Of a stretch of 64,000 nt of DNA, positions 58,107 to 64,000 are shown in pieces; the stretch's first letter is position 1; each line of letters starts with the position of its first letter. The notes beneath the pieces are model-generated. The model searched no databases, was not told the DNA's origin, and saw only the letters and a list, made by a program, of their open reading frames with translations. The translations under genes and the position numbers were made by a program. Origin of the DNA: Gerris lacustris (taxonomy: Eukaryota > Arthropoda > Insecta > Hemiptera > Gerridae); assembly GCA_951217055.1 (NCBI GenBank), contig OX578281.1, positions 9,640,447-9,704,446 of the forward strand. The letters run 5' to 3'.

Positions 58107-58685
58107 TTAAATGCTACAACCGGAATCGTTATTTATAACGTAAAAAGGAACAGCCCACAGCCCAGTAGTTGGGCTAAATAGTGCAGATTTACCGTAACCC
58201 CTAATTCATTAATAAACACAAATTTGCCTATATACAAACTTATTATTTACTATTCCCGTACAACAATAAACTTATCAAGCACAACATTTAGAATGTTATT
58301 CAATTGTTTTAAATTGTTAATCTTAAAAAAAATTCATTGACTATTGATCAAATAATAATTCTCCAAAACTATTTGGTTAAACCTAATAGAGAGGAACAAG
58401 AAAATAATTATATAATTATTGTAATTAATTTGAAATTATATAGATTACACAATAAGAGAAGATATTCAAGGTTTCGATTTCTTTAATTTGATTTTTTTTT
58501 GTTTAATAATTTGACCGCAATTCAGAATGTTATTGGTCATAACTGTGTTCTCAACTTTTCACTTTTTACGTCAGAGCAAAAAGGGGGGTTATTAAATAGA
58601 TATTTGGTGACGCTCTTATAACTCTCAAATACTTAGCATAGCTATTCGAATCGAATAGCTATGCCCATAGCTATGCCCAGTATTA
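58107..58685. other. Unassigned, with a 29-bp palindrome
   Basis: 58636-58664 is a perfect palindrome around one A (GCATAGCTATTCGA, A, TCGAATAGCTATGC). Otherwise AT-rich and without gene. Confidence 0.6.
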
Positions 58686-60097
58686 AGCCTCATTTTCACG
58701 GTGATAGTTCTCCCACTATAGAACTACTAGCCAACGTAACTATCAGTTAACGTTATACAACTATCGTGGAGGTGTACAGTCTACACGGCAAGAGTAAATG
58801 CGTCAACATTTTTTATCTTGTATTCAAAGTGGACATGTTTCTATGTCAACATGTCCAACATGGATACATACATGGAGCATTAAATACATTATATTATAAT
58901 ATATATAGCAACCAGAATATTTAGATTATAGTAAACAACAAAATCTGATATCAAACATGAAGCAAGATATCACATATATTGCATCCTAGATCTGTTATCA
59001 CGTGATATAAAAGTATAAACAAACAATAAGCCAATCAGAATCAAGAATTTGACGTAATAGTTCATGTTTCTGCCGCGTGAGTATACTTTAACTGCCATAA
59101 AGGCGGAAGTATAAATGCTAGTTACTCGCACAAAAACATACGAGTAGCTCGCAGAGGAGAGCTACTGGCATGTGTATACATAAAATAGCATGCGAGTGAA
59201 AAGCATGCTTAAATCGCACGGGGTTTGATTTTTGTCTTGCCAGTGGCACGAGTCGAGGGGAGGGGGAACTGATAAGGCACGTGTAAACAGGCCTGCCAGC
59301 ACAAGGTTGCTAGTAGCTAGCACGAGTCTCCTTCAGCCCTTCAGTCTTTAGTTGCGTTCCTTCCTTTCGCGGGTATCTGAAAACAACTCATCAACTTTTT
59401 CCGGAAGCATTCGCAATTGATTCCTAAAACCATTGACATCCCCGAACCGCATTTCATTAAGTAGCCACTGACTCGCTTCATGTTCTTAATTCCCTTCTAA
59501 ATCTTTTACCCACATTCTTTGTGTCTTTTTATTATTTTTCAAATGTTTTAAAACACAGTTCTTTGCAAGTAACAGAACAATCTGGTTAATTTCATTCCGC
59601 ACCGATACATTCATAAGGTACATTGAAACAATTAATAAAACTATCAACATGAATTAAATCAAATACAATTATTTCATAATTTATTCCGCTAAAAGAAGGC
59701 AAGAAACGATTGCCTGTTTCAAAACTAGAACTGTGGCTGGAATGTGTATTGTCATGTGCTAGTAGCTCGCACAAGACCGATCATCCGGATGATACTAGCA
59801 TGCTGTTTCACTGGCAAATGTACACAGCGTCTGCAGCATGCCAGCTACTTACGTGCTAGTAACTCGCCACTGGCATGCTTTTTTACTAGCATGTGTATTT
59901 CCGCCTTAATAGAACACTCAACTATCTCGTCAGACGAGATACGAGAGATAGTGTGATGGTAGATAGTGCTATCATGACAGAATCTATCAAGTAGTCAATA
60001 CGGAGACAGTTAATGCGATATTTGCTATCATGACTCCATATTATTGGACTATCATATATTGATCCATATATTGAACTATCAACTTGTAAAAGGGGCT
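58686..60097. mobile_element. PIF/Harbinger-type element, TTA duplication
   Basis: Ends AGCCTCATTTTCACGG and AACTTGTAAAAGGGGCT are imperfect TIRs that both lead into GATAGTTC. TTA lies at 58683-58685 and 60098-60100. TWA duplications and AGGSC-like ends fit PIF/Harbinger. No transposase inside; about 600 bp of its own sequence surrounds the nested element at 59101. Confidence 0.75.
59101..59906. mobile_element. Nested PIF/Harbinger-type element, TAA duplication
   Basis: TIRs AGGCGGAAGTATAAATGC and AGGCGGAAATACACATGC (inverse), followed by TAGT and TACTCGC/ctcgcca words. TAA at 59098-59100 and 59907-59909. 806 bp, non-coding, with many GCATGC/AGCTAC subrepeats. Confidence 0.82.
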
Positions 60098-60201
60098 TTA
60101 ATGTAAAATATTTCTAACATTTTTAAGTCGAAACAGATTTATTGGTTTACCAATTTTATTATTCTTTGTAGGTAAGAGGTAGGAGTCCCTCAGTGTTATA
60201 A

Positions 60202-60347
60202 CAAACATTGAAGATATGTTAAACTCAATGTTGCCTGAAATTGAAGATCAAATGCTAAATTACCGGTTTATGCAAGATAGTGCCCCGTCCCATCGCTCCT
60301 TGCAAACAATTCAATACTTGCAAGAGAATTGCCCAGACTTCATGTAA
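60202..60347 (+). pseudogene. Tc1/mariner-type transposase fragment
   Basis: Reads EDMLNSMLPEIEDQML, then NYRFMQDSAPSHRSLQTIQ and a stop. FMQDSAPSH corresponds to the F.QDGAP.H block around the second catalytic D of Tc1/mariner-like transposases (G to S here). About 48 codons survive; no other motif. Dead. Confidence 0.75.
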
Positions 60348-60359
60348 CATTGTGCTTAA

Positions 60360-60606
60360 AGGCGCGTCCACACTATGCCAGTCGGCAAGGCCAAGCGGCA
60401 AAGCCGTCTGGCCGACTTACGACTTCTTGCCATCTGGCTTTCTTTGATCCGGACCGACAATCGTCGGGTTCGGCTTGGCATGTCAAGTGGCACGTTTTGT
60501 GCCAAGCTTGGCAAATAGCAAATGCCAAGGGAGACGTCCACATTACACTTGGCAATGCCATTTGGCCTTGCCATTCCTTGCCGCTTGGCATAGTGTGGAC
60601 GCGCCT
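60360..60606. mobile_element. 247-bp PIF/Harbinger-type MITE, perfect 21-bp TIR
   Basis: AGGCGCGTCCACACTATGCC at the left is exactly inverted at the right. TAA at 60357-60359 and 60607-60609. Unusually GC-rich, with dense TTGGC/GCCAA words. Frames across it on both strands are artefacts. Confidence 0.93.
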
Positions 60607-60671
60607 TAACACATCTTCAATGTTTGTTATATTATAACACTGAGGGACTCCTACCACTTACCTACAAAGAA

Positions 60672-60694
60672 CCCCCCCCCCCCCCCCCCCCCCT
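60672..60694. repeat. Poly-C run, 23 bases
   Basis: Uninterrupted C tract; G4/i-motif-prone and a likely sequencing-length uncertainty. Confidence 0.95.
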
Positions 60695-61164
60695 CTACCA
60701 TATGGTAATTTATTCTATCAAAACTATAAGACGAAACAACGATTACTACCCGGACAACGACTTTTTTAAGACCCTATTTCAATCCGTCATAGCATGGCTT
60801 TCACCCAATCATTTTTAAAGTTATAGATATGAAATTTAAAGTAGAAGAAAGTAGTTTTCAGACCCAGCAAACCCCATATTTCTATCTACTACAGAAACAG
60901 AGCTTTAAGTGTTTAAAAAAGTAAGGTTTTTTTTGGCCCACCCAGTAGAAGTTCTGGAAACATTATTCCTAGGAACAAGCAACGCACGCGCACGAAGCCA
61001 CCAATGATAATTTTAATTGTATTACAAGTTACCGTTAATACGCCGGGGAAGTGTGACGTCACTTACATAAAAAAGTGTGTGTTGTTAGGTCAGCTGGCTC
61101 ATAACATTGGATATACGAATGAGTTTTATCAGTGCTATTTTATTTTATTATTATTTTTTAATCA
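60695..61164. other. No feature recognised
   Basis: GGTTTTTTTTGGCCCACCCAGT near 60930 resembles a mariner-type end but nothing supports it further. Confidence 0.45.
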
Positions 61165-61600
61165 ATTATTTGTTTTATCATCTATAATGTATACATTTAT
61201 TGGCTTATTAATGATGTTACTGATACATGATAAGGTTAAAAACAGTTAAAAAAGCTTTTAATAGAGTAAAAAGAGCACATCTGTGAGTAAGTTATTTTAC
61301 ATCTTCTTTGAGTTATTTGTGAGAATTATTTGTTTTATCATCTAAATTGTATACATTTATTGGCTTATTAATGATGTTACTGATATATGATAAGGTTAAA
61401 AACAGTTAAAAAAGCTTTTAATAGAGTAAAAAGAGCACATCTGTAAGTAAGTTATTTTACATCTTATTTGAGTTATTTGTGAGAATTATTTGTTTTATCA
61501 TCTATAATGTATACATTTATTGGCTTATTAATGATGTTACTAATATATGATAAGGTTAAAAACGGTTAAAAAAGCTTTTAATAGAATGAAAAGAGGAAAA
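61165..61600. repeat. 160-bp tandem repeat, about 2.7 copies
   Basis: ATTATTTGTTTTATCATCTA recurs at 61165, 61325 and 61485 with few substitutions. The third copy is partial. Confidence 0.93.
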
Positions 61601-62412
61601 AACTATAAAATGCTCACAGAACTCTAGTAAACAATGGTTTGTTATGAGCCAGAAAAGATAACCTGACGAAAAATCGTGGAGGGCGCATGACGTCACAGCA
61701 ACCTTTGTCACTTTTACGTAACCTCTATGACGCGACGTATTCTAGATCAAATTATAGACTATTTAGCTTTGCACATTAAAATCAGGAACTTAAGTGTTCA
61801 ACATACTCCAAGATATTCCGTTAGAGGGTCTAACGGGAAATATTTATAGAGTACTTCAAGACCTTGGGTAATTTCTTTGTATCTCTTATATCGTATGATT
61901 ATTTACTATATAGATTTAATAATGCAAGGTGATAATTTAAATATATTGTTGTTTTGTTTTAATTAGTAAATAAAAAGAATAAAGTGTAATAATACAGGAT
62001 TTAACGAAGCTTGTCACTAATTACGAGGTTTTGTCTCTTAAATAATCTAATAAACAACATTTTAAAAAAAACTAAAAAAGAAAGGTTCATAAAATAACAT
62101 TTATACCAGGAAAGTTATCATTACTTTCGCTGTCCTTCAAAGAGTTAAAAGCAGAACCTTTTGAAATTAAATTATAGATAAAGGCATTATCTTCAGGTTT
62201 AGCTATAAAACTGAGAGTGTTATGAACTTTCTATTTAAAATAAGAATATTTTAAGAAATTGTGTTTTTTACTAAAAAATATATCCTATACTAGGAACTTG
62301 CTTCATGAATTGTTATACGGCCTTATTTAGAGAGTTTCATTAAAACAATCACATCACTGTATTTTACAGAAATTATTAATCAAACCTTACACTAGAACAT
62401 AAGTAAAATCAA
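61601..62412. other. No feature recognised
   Basis: AT-rich, no recognised repeat or gene. Confidence 0.5.
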
Positions 62413-62616
62413 ATGAATTATAATGAGATACAAGTAGATGTAGTACGTCAATTCATCATGGAATTTAGTTTTAAGGATCCCAAATATTGGGAGAACCAAA
62501 AAGAAAACACTTCCAAGGAGATAGAGTATGATAATATTGCTTACCAGGTAAATGCATATGCTACAGATCTCATGATATTGGAAGAGAAATGGAAATTTGG
62601 CTCAATCAAAATTTAA
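62413..62616 (+). CDS. Unidentified 67-codon open frame
   Basis: Reads MNYNEIQVDVVRQFIMEFSF and onward, with a charged, non-repetitive composition unlike the translations of nearby repeats. An overlapping +1 frame runs on to 62795 before repeat A starts. No family recognised. It could be a host exon, a decayed element gene or chance. A splice-donor-like GGTAAATG lies inside at 62548. Confidence 0.25.
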   Translation: MNYNEIQVDVVRQFIMEFSFKDPKYWENQKENTSKEIEYDNIAYQVNAYATDLMILEEKWKFGSIKI

Positions 62617-62774
62617 GAGGCCAACCTAGCAAGTATGTTGGAAATTCAACATACTTACAAATTAAAGCATTCGTTAAAATTATGGAAAAACAATTTGTGC
62701 TTATAAAGGGATACCATTACCTTTGCATCGAACTATTGAGCAAGATCTGTCCGCTACATTCGACATACCATACA

Positions 62775-63112
62775 CATTTTTTAATAATCAGATGAGTAGT
62801 TTTGAAGATATAGGTGTGAATAACTTTATGTTTCTGCGTAAATGTATATGAAAGAAAACAAATGGGCGCAGAAGGTTAAAACTAGTATGGGAGCAACAAT
62901 AGGCAAATTAAGACCTACCATCCAAATTTCATTACATCGGACGAGTAGTTTTTAAAATATGTTAATTCGCATAAAACTAAGAGAAAGACAGACACGGGAA
63001 CAAAAATGTTCCTTGATGTCTGAAACGGATTTCTGTCAAGGAACTTTTGAAATTGGACACATAAAAAATTTCAGAAAGATCACATAGCTTCCGTTACCTT
63101 AAAAAGCAAAAA
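62775..63112 (+). repeat. Repeat A, 3' part
   Basis: TAATCAGATGAGTAGTTTTG to CCGTTACCTTAAAAAGCAAAA. Directly followed by another copy. Confidence 0.8.
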
Positions 63113-63698
63113 TAGACTGCCAATTAGAGTGGCACATAGTTTCCTCGCATCCTATCATGTACTTTATTGTTATATTAACATTAAAATTATTGTTATATTA
63201 CTTTATTGTTATATTGTTTATTGTGTAGAAACTATTAATAGTTTTAGTGAACTTTAACACTTCATAGCGGTGTCGCTGTTGGTTTTACTAAAAAATTGTA
63301 TTTGAAAAAAATGTTTGTCTCATTGAATAGATGAAGTTGGATTTTTTCCCCGATCTAAAATTTCAATTTTAAATTTGAAGTTCACGTTTATACGAACGTT
63401 GCTCGTGAATGCTTGGACGGATAACGTCGTCCAACGAACTCGTCCTGGGCATTGGAAAAATGAAAACGTCTATCAAATTTCATCAAAATCGGTCGACATT
63501 TACTTAAGTTATCGTCACACGTTTCATAATTCGCGGATACACAGACCGACAGACATACGGACACGAGACCAAAAATGTTCCCTGATGTCTGAAACGGATT
63601 TCTGTCTTGGAATTTTTAAAATCGGAGGCATAAAAGTTTTTCGTTTTGAAAAGTGAACACAATGCTTCCGTTAACTTCGGTAATCTCGGAAGCAAAAT
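63109..63698 (+). repeat. Repeat A variant (A/S hybrid), full length
   Basis: AAAAATAGACTGCCAATTAG to TAATCTCGGAAGCAAAAT with the S-like middle seen at 43499-44067 (GTTCACGTTTATACGAACG, CTCGTCCTGGGCATTGG). Tandem with the preceding copy. The 93- and 78-codon frames are inside the repeat. Confidence 0.8.
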
Positions 63699-64000
63699 AG
63701 AATAATTTATTATTAAAATAATAAGGTTTTTTAAACTCAATTTAATATTGAATTGTATTTTTTACTGCAGGAAACGTGCAGCAGCAAATTAATATGAGTA
63801 AGATAATTAGTTAAGAATAAGAAAATGTAGAATGTATTTTAACTGGAACAGGAATACCTGGAATGGTTTAAAGTTTAAAAATGAAATATTTGCTCCCACG
63901 CATGATGCTATCTGCGAGACATTAGCACGTGGGTGTTAATATTATGCTACAGTCAATGCAGATTAGAGTGTTCCTATGTTTGGCATCCTCCATGACAAGC
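63699..64000. other. No feature recognised
   Basis: Unassigned to the right edge. Confidence 0.5.

Larger units (their letters stand above)
60176..60658. mobile_element. Mariner-type foldback remnant
   Basis: GGTAGGAGTCCCTCAGTG and the following 30 bases (60177-60224) return inverted at 60607-60658. Between them lie a transposase fragment and a MITE. The structure suggests an inverted partial duplication of one element. Confidence 0.6.

Noticed and set aside
60329..60657. Three overlapping frames of 72-102 codons
   Set aside because: All read through the GC-rich MITE with its inverted repeats.

Overview
The window reads as repeat-rich, AT-rich nuclear DNA from an animal, most likely an insect or other arthropod. 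Grounds: long (AT)n tracts, a Penelope-like retroelement, hAT-, PIF/Harbinger-, Tc1/mariner- and Helitron-type DNA elements, tRNA- and 5S-rRNA-derived SINE-like pieces, and promoter-like TTGGCRACACTG motifs. I recognise no intact host gene, no functional tRNA and no rRNA gene. Every confident coding relic belongs to a mobile element. No species call is possible from this window.

The dominant and most interesting component is a set of at least 13 related non-autonomous units, which I call hairpin-cassette elements (HCE), in four sequence subfamilies. They lie at about 0.9-3.2, 7.4-9.1, 11.2-12.0, 12.3-12.8, 14.0-14.8, 16.7-17.1, 20.3-20.9, 21.2-22.6, 23.4-24.3, 25.2-25.7, 34.2-34.7, 51.9-52.1 and 52.9-58.1 kb. 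Each has the same order: a 5' end near TCTMC, subterminal short repeats, a promoter-like stretch (three subfamilies carry TTGGCRACACTG), an ATG with a short open frame, a conserved junction, a hairpin block with a CCTCGGC-n-GCCTCGG-like core, and a 3' end near ACTA. In two subfamilies the open frame looks like the N-terminus of a tyrosine recombinase (Crypton-like). Two copies sit in other repeats whose uninterrupted paralogues show 3-bp A/T target duplications. Several copies are head-to-tail tandems with a 2-bp spacer.

Layout. 0-5 kb: 51-bp tandem repeats, an HCE broken by a 1.8-kb hAT element, and a folded tRNA-derived SINE. 5-20 kb: a perfect tRNA-SINE palindrome, several HCEs, an R element carrying a nested HCE, and copies of repeats A and B. 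20-26 kb: the densest HCE cluster. 27.7-28.9 kb: a tandem array of hairpin units that looks like a MITE turned satellite. 30-42 kb: repeats D and E, a foldback element, two 5S-headed elements, and at 38.1 kb a near-complete hammerhead ribozyme motif inside an inverted repeat. 44.2-47.1 kb: a 2.9-kb non-autonomous Helitron whose empty site is present at 49.5 kb. 47-49.6 kb: a ~1-kb inverted duplication. 52-58 kb: at least five nested insertions (HCE > hAT > TIR element > Penelope foldback > hAT), four of them with recognisable target duplications. 58.7-60.7 kb: nested PIF/Harbinger-type MITEs and a mariner fragment. 61-64 kb: 160-bp tandem repeats and two repeat A copies.

The pieces do not form a pathway. 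The window is best read as a layered record of insertions, and its value lies in exact boundaries, nesting order, empty sites and the shared HCE architecture. Repeats A, B, C, D, E, S, R and F are names used only for this annotation.
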